Source: MPNP01 sp963668325
GTDB taxonomy: Bacteria; Pseudomonadota; Alphaproteobacteria; Rhodobacterales; Rhodobacteraceae
Direction of reading: 5' to 3'
Length of the DNA: 64,000 nucleotides
Assembly (NCBI GenBank): GCA_963668325.1
Contig: OY764222.1
Location: forward strand, 930,001 to 994,000
The number at the start of each line of letters is the position of its first letter. Position 1 is the first letter of the stretch. The translations under genes and the position numbers were made by a program. The notes below the pieces were generated by a model. It had not been told where the DNA came from. It was given only the letters and a program-made list of their open reading frames with translations, and did no database searches. Below, one piece after another: positions 52,417 through 61,808 of this stretch.

Positions 52417-54129
52417 TTGCAACAACCAGATAATATAAAATACTGGGTTAACGACAAACCACCAATGCCCTTGGCCATTTTAGCGGCCATCCAGCAATTA
52501 TCACTCCTTGGTACAATTATGACCCTACCATTGGTACTTGGTAGAACTTTGGGCTTGGAAATTGAGGAGCAGATTCACCTTGTGGCCCTGACCATGATTT
52601 CTGCCGGTGTAGGAGTCATCCTTCAGACTTTGAACAAGCGCCAGGTTGGTATTGGCCTGTTTGTTCCAATGCATACGACTTCGGCAGCTTTTCCGGCGAT
52701 GGCCATTGCTTCCCAAATGGGTGGATTGGGACTTGCCTTTGGTATGTTAAGTGTTGTTGGTGTGGTGCAAATTATGGTGAGCACGATCATTACCAGGCTG
52801 AAGGAAGTAATACCGGTTGAAATCGCTGGATTAGCAGTTTTTGTAATCGGAATTGAGGTTGGATTATTAGGCCTTAGAAACATTTTGGGTATAGGGACGG
52901 AACTTGAAAACAACTCTCTGAATGCAGCGGTAGGATTTTCTACACTGGCCTTTATCGTTGGGTTGACCATATGGGCCCCCTCAATATTTAAAACCTTCGC
53001 AGTCATTTCTGGCCTTGTTTTCGGCCAGTTTCTGGCCATTTGGGCCGGTTTGGTGCCAATGGAAGATCTAGCAGCAATTGGGAACTCAGATTTATTTGCC
53101 ATCCCGCCAATTGGCGAGTTTGGCTGGAAGGTAGACTGGAGGCTTATACCTGATTTTGCCATAGTAGGGATAGCTCTCTCCCTAAATTGTTTCGGCATTA
53201 TGACGGTGGCTCAGAAATCTTATGATGCTTCATGGACAAGGCCGGATGTAGAAGGGGTGAAGAGGGGATTGATCGCCGAGGGCTTAACCAATGTTGTTAT
53301 TTCATTTATAAACGGAATTTCACAAACAAGTTCAGGGCCTGCCGTTGGATTAGCCTTAACTTCCGGAATTGTCAGTCGGATCGTAGCCTTCATGCTAGGT
53401 GGGTTGTTTATTGTATTGGCCTTTTTTCCACCGGTTCCATACATATGGAACAGTTTATCAACTACCGTGGTGGGAGCCATACTGGTTTTTGTTGGTGGTT
53501 TCATAACCATCACAGGTCTCAGAATTCTTATGTTGAGGCTTCTGGATAGCCGTCGAACAATTGCTATCGGGTTGGCCATTATTGGTGGTGTGGGATCAGG
53601 TTTATTGGCAAGGTTAGCCGAAGAGGGTGCATTTTATTTTGCATTATTTTCAACTCCCCTGGCATTATCATTGAGTATTGCCATAACCCTGAATGCTGTC
53701 TTTCTGATAAACAGCAGGAAGAAACTTACCTACGAAGTACCCCTGGTTGAAAATTGGCATGAACAATTGGATAAGATGGTTTGGGATTTAGGGGAGGCTT
53801 GGGGCTCTTCCCCTGAAACTGTAGGGCGAATAATTCATTCATTGAATGAACTGGTCGATGTTATCGCCGGTCATGACTTGATTTCACGGGAAAACAACAA
53901 GATTTATCTTTCCGCCAGGTTTTATCAATCCGGGTGCACAGTAAAGGTTTCTTATACCGGTATGGGCTTCAGAATTGTCAATAAGCCACCGTCACCCGAA
54001 CAAATGCTGGAAGATCCTGATTCCATAACAGATTTGGCTGGATATTTGGTCAGGCGTATCGCCGATGGGATAAAAATCTCCACCCAGCGGAGTGGAACCA
54101 CCGTTGTTACCTTGGATTTTTATGACTAA
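52417..54129 (+). CDS. Xanthine/uracil permease (SLC23/NCS2) fused to a histidine-kinase-like ATPase domain
   Basis: A 570-residue membrane protein. Residues 1 to about 435 form a nucleobase:cation symporter-2 transporter with about 12-14 membrane segments (start PPMPLAILAAIQQLSLLGTI, central VPMHTTSAAFPAMAIASQMGG, and ISQTSSGPAVGLAL). After a polar linker the last 130 residues look like a small GHKL ATPase of the anti-sigma/RsbW kind: SLNELVDVI as N-box and AGYLVRRIADGIKISTQRSGTTVVTLDF as the C-terminal strands. The classical glycine box is weak, so ATP binding is uncertain. The start is TTG at 52417, without a strong ribosome site. Transport of purines is inferred. Confidence 0.8.
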   Translation: MQQPDNIKYWVNDKPPMPLAILAAIQQLSLLGTIMTLPLVLGRTLGLEIEEQIHLVALTMISAGVGVILQTLNKRQVGIGLFVPMHTTSAAFPAMAIASQMGGLGLAFGMLSVVGVVQIMVSTIITRLKEVIPVEIAGLAVFVIGIEVGLLGLRNILGIGTELENNSLNAAVGFSTLAFIVGLTIWAPSIFKTFAVISGLVFGQFLAIWAGLVPMEDLAAIGNSDLFAIPPIGEFGWKVDWRLIPDFAIVGIALSLNCFGIMTVAQKSYDASWTRPDVEGVKRGLIAEGLTNVVISFINGISQTSSGPAVGLALTSGIVSRIVAFMLGGLFIVLAFFPPVPYIWNSLSTTVVGAILVFVGGFITITGLRILMLRLLDSRRTIAIGLAIIGGVGSGLLARLAEEGAFYFALFSTPLALSLSIAITLNAVFLINSRKKLTYEVPLVENWHEQLDKMVWDLGEAWGSSPETVGRIIHSLNELVDVIAGHDLISRENNKIYLSARFYQSGCTVKVSYTGMGFRIVNKPPSPEQMLEDPDSITDLAGYLVRRIADGIKISTQRSGTTVVTLDFYD

Positions 54130-54153
54130 CGGTTTTTGCATCCTTGCCAATTT

Positions 54154-54933
54154 TCACTGAAGGAATATACCTGTTTCAGGTTTGGGGTTATCCTTCGGTC
54201 GGCATTTAACCAGAAAATCCATCATTTCTGTTGCGTTCCTCCCCAGGAAAAACCTGACCATCTTTTCGTTGAAGGATTTAGCTGAACGTGCAGGGATTGA
54301 AATTGCATCCAAGCCATGTGTCATCAAGATACCGTTCATCATAAAACGAGAGGTCCTCTTGTTGCCATCAAAATAGAACTGTTGCAAGGCCCCAAAAAGA
54401 AAAAAGACCAAGCCATATTCAAGTTGGTTATCTATCTTCTCATTCATTGCCTCTACTCCTTGAGAAAAGACCCGATTAAGTTTAGCTGCTCCAGCGATGG
54501 TTGGTAATGGATGATAGGGCTCATGTTCCCCAAGTGAGACAAAAGGAGTATAGTCTGTTTCAGCTCCTTCCCCTCGGAAATTTCCCCATTCCAAAGCCTC
54601 CTCTTTGGCAACGAGTACATGGAGACGGTCGAATATGGGTTTGTTAACTATAAACTGTTCATCCTTTACTAAGGTAAAGAGGGTATTGGCTGCTGCCACA
54701 AGGTTCAAAACTTGTTGTTCATCGGATAACTTATGACCACCAACAGTTACCCCATCCATCAAGGTTTTGACCTCAGGATAGGTAAAGGGATTACCTTCAA
54801 GAGCACTTGCGTCAAATACAAATTGCGGAAGCATTCGTTTAAATCGAAAGACAGCATTTTTGGAGGGGAAAGAATTATTTTCAGTGATTATCGACCGATC
54901 CCAGGTAAAGCCAAGTTGGTCAAATAAATTCAT
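54154..54933 (-). CDS. Fic/DOC family protein with altered catalytic motif
   Basis: A 259-residue Fic-fold protein. The inhibitory helix motif S-x-x-E-G-N (ASALEGNPFTYPEV) stands near residue 44, before the Fic core, as in class II Fic enzymes. The core motif reads QFYFDGNKRTSRF near residue 191, where active AMP-transferases have H-P-F-x-D-G-N-G/K-R; the histidine position is Gln. The anion hole DGN and Arg are kept. It may therefore use another chemistry or be inactive. It is convergent to the permease gene with 24 bases between stops and unlike the Fic partner usual for mobile mystery protein A. Confidence 0.82.
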   Translation of the reverse strand: MNLFDQLGFTWDRSIITENNSFPSKNAVFRFKRMLPQFVFDASALEGNPFTYPEVKTLMDGVTVGGHKLSDEQQVLNLVAAANTLFTLVKDEQFIVNKPIFDRLHVLVAKEEALEWGNFRGEGAETDYTPFVSLGEHEPYHPLPTIAGAAKLNRVFSQGVEAMNEKIDNQLEYGLVFFLFGALQQFYFDGNKRTSRFMMNGILMTHGLDAISIPARSAKSFNEKMVRFFLGRNATEMMDFLVKCRPKDNPKPETGIFLQ

Positions 54934-55264
54934 GTTCTATACCAGCCCTACCCAAACCATCAAAATGTCTTTTTATTTCTTGTCCTTAGAAAAGGGTCTC
55001 GGTTAATGACCCTCGAAAGGCCATCCCATTATTGTACCGTATTTATTACTTAACACGCGAGATCAGCTAAATGTTATTGAGTTTTCACTAAATATTTTAA
55101 ATTAACTGGAGTATCGAATTTTTCTTTCCTTTTATTGATGAAGAATGGCTTTATAGAACCCTTTTCATTTGGAGGCCCCCAAGATGCATGGTAAAAAACA
55201 ACTCGGAACTCAAATCCATTTAGAGGTAAAAAAATAAAAAACTCAAAATTGGCGAGTAATCCTT
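54934..55264. other. Intergenic region between the Fic and DUF2007 genes
   Basis: About 330 AT-rich bases that include the fic promoter. The only coding hint is a 17-codon frame at 55184-55237 on the plus strand with GGAGG eight bases upstream of ATG (MHGKKQLGTQIHLEVKK). It is too short to claim. Confidence 0.4.
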
Positions 55265-55486
55265 CTAAGTAGGATCTGGTAGGTCAAAGTCACAATCTTT
55301 CAGAATGCGCTTGGCTTGTTCAAAATGTTCATCTGCTACCATAATTCTTCTCGGGAGAATTCCAATCTGACCCTCTAACACACTCATATGTGCATCCAAA
55401 ACAAAGATTTTGATTCCCTCACCCTCAAGTATTGCGGTGGCAAATGATAATTCTGTTGGATCATTGGTTCGGTATAGTTCTTTCAT
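55265..55486 (-). CDS. DUF2007 family protein
   Basis: A 73-residue protein with the DUF2007 pattern: KELYRTNDPTELSFATAILEGEGI, a central FVLDAHMSVLEG and PRRIMVADEHFEQAKRIL. AGGA is six bases upstream of the ATG at 55486; a longer reading from 55531 would reach into the divergent promoter. It is a putative signal-transducing protein of unknown partner, often next to polyprenyl synthase genes in alphaproteobacteria, as here. Confidence 0.85.
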   Translation of the reverse strand: MKELYRTNDPTELSFATAILEGEGIKIFVLDAHMSVLEGQIGILPRRIMVADEHFEQAKRILKDCDFDLPDPT

Positions 55487-55537
55487 TTGGATTCCTATAA
55501 TACCAGTTTTATAACAAGTTAATTTAATCAATTGGAT

Positions 55538-56536
55538 ATGACAAACAACACAACAAAAAGGGATGCTTTAGTGGTTCCTGAGATTTTGAAAGGGGATTTG
55601 ACCCAAGTAGAGATGATAATCAGGGATCGGTCAGATTCCGAACTCGTTGACAGGATAAACCAGGTTTTACTGCATGTTTTTGGTAGCGGAGGTAAAAGGT
55701 TCAGGCCTTTGCTCACTCTTTCTGCCGCCAGATTATTGGGATATGATGGTGAAATTCATCTGAACCTGGCAGCAGCAGTGGAGTTTGTTCATACCGCAAC
55801 CCTTGTTCATGATGATGTGGTGGATCAAAGCAAACAAAGGAGGGGCAAACCTGCGGCCAATTATCTTTGGGATGACAAAACCTCGGTCCTGGTTGGCGAT
55901 TACCTCTTTGCAAGGTCTTTTCAACTCATGGTTTCTTCGGATTCACTTCGCTCCCTGGCAGTTTTGTCAGATGCCTCAGCTACCATTGCGGAAGCAGAAG
56001 TTCTTCAACTTGTCAACCAGAATAATTCTTCTATAACGGTTGATACCTATCTGACCGTGATACAAGGGAAGACAGCAGCGTTATTTTCAGCAGCAACTGC
56101 GGTTGGTGGTATTGTAGGAGGAGGAACCGACAAGCAGGTCCAAGGATTAACTGAATTTGGAAATAATTTGGGTATTGGTTTCCAGATTATGGATGATCTT
56201 TTGGATTATGAGGGCCTTTCACCAGATTTAGGTAAAAATGTAGGTGATGATTTTAAGGAAGGGAAAGTAACCCTACCAATAATACTTGCCATACAACAGG
56301 CTGATAAAAAGGAAAAAGCTTTCTGGAGGCAGGTATTTGAAGACAATATCATTGCGGATGGTGATCTGGACAAAGCACTGACGATTTTGAAAACAAGGGG
56401 TATTATCGAAGAGGTAAGGTCACAAGCCTTTAGTTGGTCAAAAAAAGCCAAGGATTGTCTGGAACAGCTACCTAATAATCAGATAGCTAATTTTTTGAGG
56501 AATTTGGCTGATATTTCTGTTGCTCGTAAGAACTAA
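55538..56536 (+). CDS. ispB: Polyprenyl (octa-/decaprenyl) diphosphate synthase
   Basis: A 332-residue trans-prenyltransferase making the side chain of ubiquinone. The first aspartate-rich motif is LVHDDVVDQSKQRRG near residue 87, the second MDDLLDYEG near residue 214, and GSGGKRFRPLLTL the diphosphate-binding region. The ATG at 55538 is preferred to TTG two codons earlier. It diverges from the DUF2007 gene and its stop abuts that of ispE on the other strand. Chain length cannot be told. Confidence 0.93.
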   Translation: MTNNTTKRDALVVPEILKGDLTQVEMIIRDRSDSELVDRINQVLLHVFGSGGKRFRPLLTLSAARLLGYDGEIHLNLAAAVEFVHTATLVHDDVVDQSKQRRGKPAANYLWDDKTSVLVGDYLFARSFQLMVSSDSLRSLAVLSDASATIAEAEVLQLVNQNNSSITVDTYLTVIQGKTAALFSAATAVGGIVGGGTDKQVQGLTEFGNNLGIGFQIMDDLLDYEGLSPDLGKNVGDDFKEGKVTLPIILAIQQADKKEKAFWRQVFEDNIIADGDLDKALTILKTRGIIEEVRSQAFSWSKKAKDCLEQLPNNQIANFLRNLADISVARKN

Positions 56537-57379
56537 TCAACGGGGAAGAATTCGAGTGGGTTGTACCCACCATTCCGGGGCTTGTAACTTGATTTCCCTC
56601 CCAGCACCTGTTGCCTGCTCCATGGTTTGAAAAATACCAAAGCAGGTTCCACCTGATCCTGACATCCGTGCCAAGACACACCCTTCCTGTTCTCTTAAAC
56701 CCGAGAGTATGTTCTTTATTTCAGGGCAAAGTAATATGGCAGGGGATTCCAGATCATTTCTTTGCTCCTTTAACCAAGTAAGGACGTCTCCATTGTTTCC
56801 CTTTACTGGATAAGGGGTTTGGGGCGGATTGTCTACCTCGGAAAGCTGCCTGTAGACTTCCTTGGTTTGTACAGGCTTATTTGGGTTTACAAGCAGTACA
56901 GGGAATTCATAAAAACGATCCAGGATGGTAAGTTCCTCTCCTAGACCCCTAACAATAGATGGTTTGCCCGTGAGGCACACAGGAAGGTCGGAGCCTATGG
57001 CAACCAACTTTTGGATATCAACCGGCAACGGACATCCCAGGTAATTGGCGGCAAGTCGAAGAGCCGAGGTAGCATTCGTGGACCCTCCACCTAACCCAGC
57101 TGAAACAGGAATCGATTTTTCCAGGCTTACCTTGAAATCAGTACCCCGCCCTTCGAACAGTCGGAGTGCTGAATGAATGATATTTTTCGAAGCAGGGGGA
57201 AGTACCTGACTGAAGGGTCCATTGGCTACGAGAAGAAACTCGCGTGCAGGTTCTAGTTCCAGATGATCTCCGAACTCAGTAAAAACAACCAGACTGTCAA
57301 GTTCATGGTACCCGTTTGGAAGTTTGCCGGTTACATGCAGGGTGAGGTTTAATTTGGCGTGAGCGGTTCCCTTCACCAT
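56537..57379 (-). CDS. ispE: 4-diphosphocytidyl-2-C-methyl-D-erythritol kinase
   Basis: A 280-residue GHMP kinase of the non-mevalonate isoprenoid pathway. It has AHAKLNLTLHVTGKLPNGYHELDSL at the N-terminus, the ATP loop PVSAGLGGGSTNATSALR near residue 100 and the C-terminal ARMSGSGGTCFGIF. The ATG at 57379 starts the conserved region; one at 57406 would overlap the TPR gene stop but sits nearer to GAGGAG, so either is possible. It lies in the same transcription unit as the TPR gene and next to the polyprenyl synthase that uses its pathway product. Confidence 0.94.
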   Translation of the reverse strand: MVKGTAHAKLNLTLHVTGKLPNGYHELDSLVVFTEFGDHLELEPAREFLLVANGPFSQVLPPASKNIIHSALRLFEGRGTDFKVSLEKSIPVSAGLGGGSTNATSALRLAANYLGCPLPVDIQKLVAIGSDLPVCLTGKPSIVRGLGEELTILDRFYEFPVLLVNPNKPVQTKEVYRQLSEVDNPPQTPYPVKGNNGDVLTWLKEQRNDLESPAILLCPEIKNILSGLREQEGCVLARMSGSGGTCFGIFQTMEQATGAGREIKLQAPEWWVQPTRILPR

Positions 57380-57389
57380 CAAGTGGTTG

Positions 57390-59075
57390 CTATTGCTCCT
57401 CTTCAAACTTCTTCATTCCCTCTTCCAAACCATACATGAGTTTAAATTCGATTTTTTTCTCAAGCACTTCATATGGTTCGTTTTCCAAAGCTCTTTCCCA
57501 TTCCCTAATCGCCAATTCTTCTTCACCCAAGGTCCAATATGCATCAGCAATATGGTCAATTACTTCAGGTTCATTGGGGGTTAATCGGTCGGCTCTTTGC
57601 AAATACTCCAATGCTTCGTCCAATTTTCCACGACGAAACAAAACCCAGCCCAATGAATCAATGTAGTATCCATTATCCGGTTCAACCTCCACAGCCTTTC
57701 TAATTAAATCCTCGGCTTCATCAAGTTTGATGTTTCGGTCCGCCAAGGTATAACCCAGGTTATTTAGAATTAGGGCATTGTCGGGAGATAATTCTAATGC
57801 CATCCTCCAGTCGACTTCTGCCGATTCCCAATTGTTGAGGAAATAATATATTGACCCTCTCAGGAAATAAACATCCCAACTATCCCGATTGACTTCTTTG
57901 GCCAATTCCAAAGCTTGGTCAATACTTACAAGAGCCTCCTCGTATTTAGCTTCATTATATCGAATCTCCCCGGAAAGGTACCACAAGTCAACCGATGTAG
58001 GATGGTGCTCCAGGGCCCTTTCCACAATCATCACACTGTTTTCTATCTCTCCCATGCCATAATAAATGTCAGCCTGGAGGGCGGAAGAAGCCTGAAAATA
58101 TGGATTTCCGGGCAAAATCTCTTCAAGGGGTTGTAAAGCCAGTTCATAACTTTCAAGGAACAAGAGAGTTCTGCTGGCAGAAAAATCCAGGGTAATATCT
58201 TCCGGGTCAAGGTAACTGGCCATTCGGAATAAAGCAAGAGAATCGCCCGAAGCGTCATTATTATTGGTAGCTATTCTGGCTACAGCTGATAACAGCTTGG
58301 CCATGCCCTTCTGGGCAGTAATTTTCAAATTAAGATCGTTGGTATTACCGGTATCCAGATATTCCCCGAGTTGCAGGAACGGAACTCTTCTTGGCTCGAT
58401 ATCCGATAATATAAGCAGATCAAACTCTTCCTTGGCTTGCTCCAGTTTGCCCTGCTTTAGTAAAATACCAACCCTTAGGTAGAGAACTTCATTTTGTAGG
58501 GCCGGAGGGTAATTTGTAACCACACCCAAGGTATCCAAAGCCATATCGAAGTTACCAGCTGAAGCATGTATCAGACTCTCTGTCCAACTGCTCAAAAATG
58601 CTGCATCCTGACCAAGTCCTTCCTGGAAAATCTCCAATGAGTCCTCAACAGAACCATCACCATAGGAAGCCCATCCCTGAAAAAGGGTGGTAAGTGGAAA
58701 ATTTAAAGGGATTTCTTCAAGTGAAGCTCTTACAGCATCGTATTCGTATCGGTGAAAAAGGTCGACAATATTAACTACCCGGGCCAAGACAAAGTCATTT
58801 TCCATCGCCAGTAAGCGATCGGCAAATTCAATTGCCCGGTCGATCTTTCCGATTCCTACATAAGCCTTTAAGGCCAATTGAAGGATTTCGGGATTATCAA
58901 AGGCCTCATCAGGCAATTTTTCAATGAATTCCTCGGCCACATCATAGCGATACTCATCAACAGCAAACTCAGCAGCTAAAAAAGTTCCCAGAAAATCCTG
59001 GGCCTTAACAGGGGAACATACAACAAAGGCTAGCACCAGGAGCACTCGGCCCATATGAATAAATCTATTCAACAC
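57390..59075 (-). CDS. Exported tetratricopeptide repeat protein
   Basis: A 561-residue protein with a signal peptide (RVLLVLAFVVCSPVKA) cut near residue 26, consisting of tandem TPR helices. The clearest repeats are in the C-terminal half (PTSVDLWYLSGEIRYNEAKY, NALILNNLGYTLADRN, NGYYIDSLGWVLFRRGKLDEALEYL, EPEVIDHIADAYWTLGEEELA). It is probably periplasmic or outer-membrane associated and mediates protein contacts. It sits upstream of ispE in the order common in alphaproteobacteria. Confidence 0.9.
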   Translation of the reverse strand: MLNRFIHMGRVLLVLAFVVCSPVKAQDFLGTFLAAEFAVDEYRYDVAEEFIEKLPDEAFDNPEILQLALKAYVGIGKIDRAIEFADRLLAMENDFVLARVVNIVDLFHRYEYDAVRASLEEIPLNFPLTTLFQGWASYGDGSVEDSLEIFQEGLGQDAAFLSSWTESLIHASAGNFDMALDTLGVVTNYPPALQNEVLYLRVGILLKQGKLEQAKEEFDLLILSDIEPRRVPFLQLGEYLDTGNTNDLNLKITAQKGMAKLLSAVARIATNNNDASGDSLALFRMASYLDPEDITLDFSASRTLLFLESYELALQPLEEILPGNPYFQASSALQADIYYGMGEIENSVMIVERALEHHPTSVDLWYLSGEIRYNEAKYEEALVSIDQALELAKEVNRDSWDVYFLRGSIYYFLNNWESAEVDWRMALELSPDNALILNNLGYTLADRNIKLDEAEDLIRKAVEVEPDNGYYIDSLGWVLFRRGKLDEALEYLQRADRLTPNEPEVIDHIADAYWTLGEEELAIREWERALENEPYEVLEKKIEFKLMYGLEEGMKKFEEEQ

Positions 59076-59239
59076 CTAATCGTCCTTCCTTATGAGGTCA
59101 TCTTACAAAAAATTGGGTAACAATCCTTAATGCGTCAGGAAATAAGGATTCTCCTGAAGAATCTTAAACTATAGTTTCGTATTATAATGGTCGCAACTCA
59201 ATAGTAATTCATTTTCCTGTGAATGACATCAAAAGGAGT

Positions 59240-60892
59240 TTACATATTGGGGTAATTAGGTCCGTCACCGCCTTGGGGTGTACACCAGTTGATATTTTGA
59301 CTTGGATCCTTGATATCACAAGTCTTACAGTGCACACAGTTTTGATAATTTATTTTGAACTCCTTGTCACCTTGACTGTTTTCCAAAACTTCATAAACGC
59401 CGGCCGGACAGTATCTTTGGGCTGGTTCAGAGTAGTTTGGGAGATTGAACTCAATGGGAATTGCCGGATCAGCCAGTTGTAAATGGACAGGTTGCCCCTC
59501 CTCATGGTTGGTTCCCGAGTAGCTTATATTGGTAAGTCGGTCAAAGCTGATTTTACCGTCAGGTTTTGGATATTCTATTTCCTTATGCTTGCTTGCAGGA
59601 TCCGTACTGGCAGCATCAGACTTGCCATGCTTTATAGTTCCGAAAGGGCTCCCGCCAAATAAGGTTGAACACCACATATCCAATCCCCCCAAGGCCAGAG
59701 AGCCATAAAGCCCATAGCGAGACCAGAAAGGCTTTACGTTTTTTACTTTACGAAGATCCTTACTAATATGACTGTTTCGCAGGTTTTGTTCATAACCAAC
59801 CAATTCCTCATCTTCCAACCCCTTTGCCAAGGCCTCGGTGGCAGCATCTGCCGCGAAGATGCCACTTAACATTGCATTGTGATTTCCCTTGATCCTAGGC
59901 ACATTGACCAATCCTACCGAGCAACCTACCAATACACCTCCCGGAAAGGTTGCTTTGGGTATGGACTGCCATCCACCTTCAGTAATTGCTCTGGCACCAT
60001 AAGCAATTCTCTTGCCTCCCTCCAAAAGCGAACTTACCAAATGATGATGTTTGAACCTTTGAAATTCCATATAGGGGTACAGGTAGGGATTGGCATAGTT
60101 AAGATGGACCACAAACCCAAGACTTACCTGGTTATTCTCGGTGTGATAAAGAAATGATCCTCCGCCTGTTTTCGAGTTAAGAGGCCAACCTGCGGTATGA
60201 GTAACACTACCTGGCTTGTGCTTTGCAGGGTCAATTTCCCAGATCTCCTTCATGCCAAGACCAAATTTGGGATAGTCTGAATCCTTGTCCAGCTTGTATC
60301 TTTCGATAACCTGCTTGCTTAGGGAGCCCCTAACTCCTTCACATAGAAACAGAAACTTGCCCTTTACCGCAATTCCCGGCTCGTAGTTTTCTCCCGGAGT
60401 TCCATCCGGTCGTTTTCCAAACTCGCCAGCTATCACTCCTGCAACCTTGTCGTTGGCATCAAATACAAGTTCCGAACAGGCCATACCTGGATAAACCTCT
60501 ACTTCAAGTTCTTCTGCCTCTTCTGCCATCCAGCGACAAATATTGGCCATAGAAACGATATAGTTCCCATGATTGTTCATGAGTGGAGGCATAGTCCAAT
60601 TCGGGATTCTGATTTGCCCACCTTCCCCCAGGATATAGAAGTGATCTTCTGTAACGGGAACATTCAAGGGAGCATTGCGCTTCTTCCAGTCTGGGATTAG
60701 GGTATTTAACCCTATGGGGTCCAGTACAGCCCCGGAAAGTATATGGGATCCAACTTCGGCTCCCTTTTCCAAAACACAAACTTCCAATTCAGGGTTGTTT
60801 TGCTTCAGCCTGATTGCCGCTGATAGACCCGCTGGTCCTGCCCCAACGATAACAACATCAAATTCCATTACTTCACGTTCAATTTCAGACAT
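59240..60892 (-). CDS. Electron transfer flavoprotein-ubiquinone oxidoreductase
   Basis: A 550-residue membrane-associated flavoprotein passing electrons from ETF to ubiquinone in fatty-acid and amino-acid oxidation. The FAD motif VVIVGAGPAGLSAAIRLKQ is at the N-terminus with EKGAEVGSHILSGAV following. The C-terminal 4Fe-4S site shows CPAGVYE and NCVHCKTCDIKDPSQNINW. The length is that of the mitochondrial and alphaproteobacterial enzymes. Confidence 0.96.
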   Translation of the reverse strand: MSEIEREVMEFDVVIVGAGPAGLSAAIRLKQNNPELEVCVLEKGAEVGSHILSGAVLDPIGLNTLIPDWKKRNAPLNVPVTEDHFYILGEGGQIRIPNWTMPPLMNNHGNYIVSMANICRWMAEEAEELEVEVYPGMACSELVFDANDKVAGVIAGEFGKRPDGTPGENYEPGIAVKGKFLFLCEGVRGSLSKQVIERYKLDKDSDYPKFGLGMKEIWEIDPAKHKPGSVTHTAGWPLNSKTGGGSFLYHTENNQVSLGFVVHLNYANPYLYPYMEFQRFKHHHLVSSLLEGGKRIAYGARAITEGGWQSIPKATFPGGVLVGCSVGLVNVPRIKGNHNAMLSGIFAADAATEALAKGLEDEELVGYEQNLRNSHISKDLRKVKNVKPFWSRYGLYGSLALGGLDMWCSTLFGGSPFGTIKHGKSDAASTDPASKHKEIEYPKPDGKISFDRLTNISYSGTNHEEGQPVHLQLADPAIPIEFNLPNYSEPAQRYCPAGVYEVLENSQGDKEFKINYQNCVHCKTCDIKDPSQNINWCTPQGGDGPNYPNM

Positions 60893-61302
60893 AATTCTTT
60901 CCCAAAAGTAAGGGTTGTTAACCGGGCCATATGGTTACCTTCGAAAGCTGCCAAAACACCTAACTGATCTGTATTTCCGAAGCATTAACCTTTCTGACAA
61001 GTAAATTTTTAATTTAATTTATTCCAATAATGAAGATTTTAAGTATCTATCCTGAAATCACTTCTGCAATTACTTTTCGGTATTGTGGATATCCTTTGGG
61101 GCGGCATACCAACTTCCTTTGTAACAATCCTCCCTGAAAATATTGTTTGTCTTTTCCCGGTTCTAAATGTTGCAAATGGAAAATAGCAGAATAAATTTCT
61201 AATTTTTTCGGTCAATTAAGTTTATAGTGTTTGCTTCCTGGTTTTATTTCTATTTCGACGGAGTAACCTTTTCAAAGTAAAATTATCAAAATAGTATATT
61301 TT
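60893..61302. other. Divergent intergenic region between ETF-QO and greA
   Basis: About 410 bases carrying both promoters. On the minus strand at 61047-61211 there is a 54-codon frame with protein-like content but no start codon, described under findings. Confidence 0.5.
61047..61211 (-). pseudogene. Possible C-terminal gene remnant without start codon
   Basis: The frame reads PKKLEIYSAIFHLQHLEPGKD... and ends ...GYPQYRKVIAEVISG before TAG. Composition and codon choice look coding, but a TGA stands directly upstream and no ATG, GTG or TTG starts it. I do not recognise the family. A second overlapping frame is also open here, so this may be chance. Confidence 0.25.
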
Positions 61303-61773
61303 ATGGACAGGATTTTTATTACCAAAAATGGCGTTTCGGAAGTCGAGGATGATTTGAAAAAGCTCGTCTCGATAGATCGACCCCAAATCATTAAAGCAAT
61401 AGCTGACGCGCGAGCCCTTGGTGATCTGAGTGAAAATGCTGAATACCACGCAGCCAAAGAAAAACAGGGGTTGATTGAAGCTCGAATATCCTACCTTAAA
61501 AACATCCTTTCAAGAGCTGAAATAATTGATGTGACCCAACTGAACGGATCAATCAAATTTGGTGCAACGGTCAGTCTTGAAGATGAGGAATCTGGTGAGG
61601 AAGTAACCTATCAAGTCGTTGGAGAACCAGAAGCCGACCTTGAAAAGGGCAAGTTAAATGTCCGGACGGCACTTGGCAGGGCCCTGATCGGAAAGGATGA
61701 AGGAGATAGTATTACCGTGAAGGCGCCAAATGGGGAAAGGTATTATACTGTACTTAAGGTAAGCTATACCTAG
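61303..61773 (+). CDS. greA: Transcription elongation factor GreA
   Basis: A 156-residue RNA polymerase secondary-channel factor that stimulates cleavage of backtracked transcripts. The coiled-coil tip carries the acidic loop ALGDLSENAEYHAAKEKQ near residue 38, and the C-terminal FKBP-like domain has GRALIGKDEGDSITVKAPNGERYY. Length and motifs are typical and distinguish it from GreB. Confidence 0.96.
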   Translation: MDRIFITKNGVSEVEDDLKKLVSIDRPQIIKAIADARALGDLSENAEYHAAKEKQGLIEARISYLKNILSRAEIIDVTQLNGSIKFGATVSLEDEESGEEVTYQVVGEPEADLEKGKLNVRTALGRALIGKDEGDSITVKAPNGERYYTVLKVSYT

Positions 61774-61808
61774 GGAGAACAATTATTTTAGGAAGTGATA
61801 AATATAAT

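Noticed and set aside
48032..54933. Mobile mystery protein A and the Fic gene as a toxin-antitoxin pair
   Set aside because: They are 5.7 kb apart with gyrB and other genes between, and the Fic protein has class II architecture unlike mobile mystery protein B.
55184..55237. 17-codon frame with GGAGG eight bases upstream
   Set aside because: The ribosome site is good but the peptide is too short and there is no downstream same-strand gene that it could attenuate.
61025..61213. Second overlapping minus-strand frame (TTG start, about 62 codons) in the etf-greA gap
   Set aside because: Overlaps the more protein-like frame, has no ribosome site and low-complexity, polar content without family resemblance.
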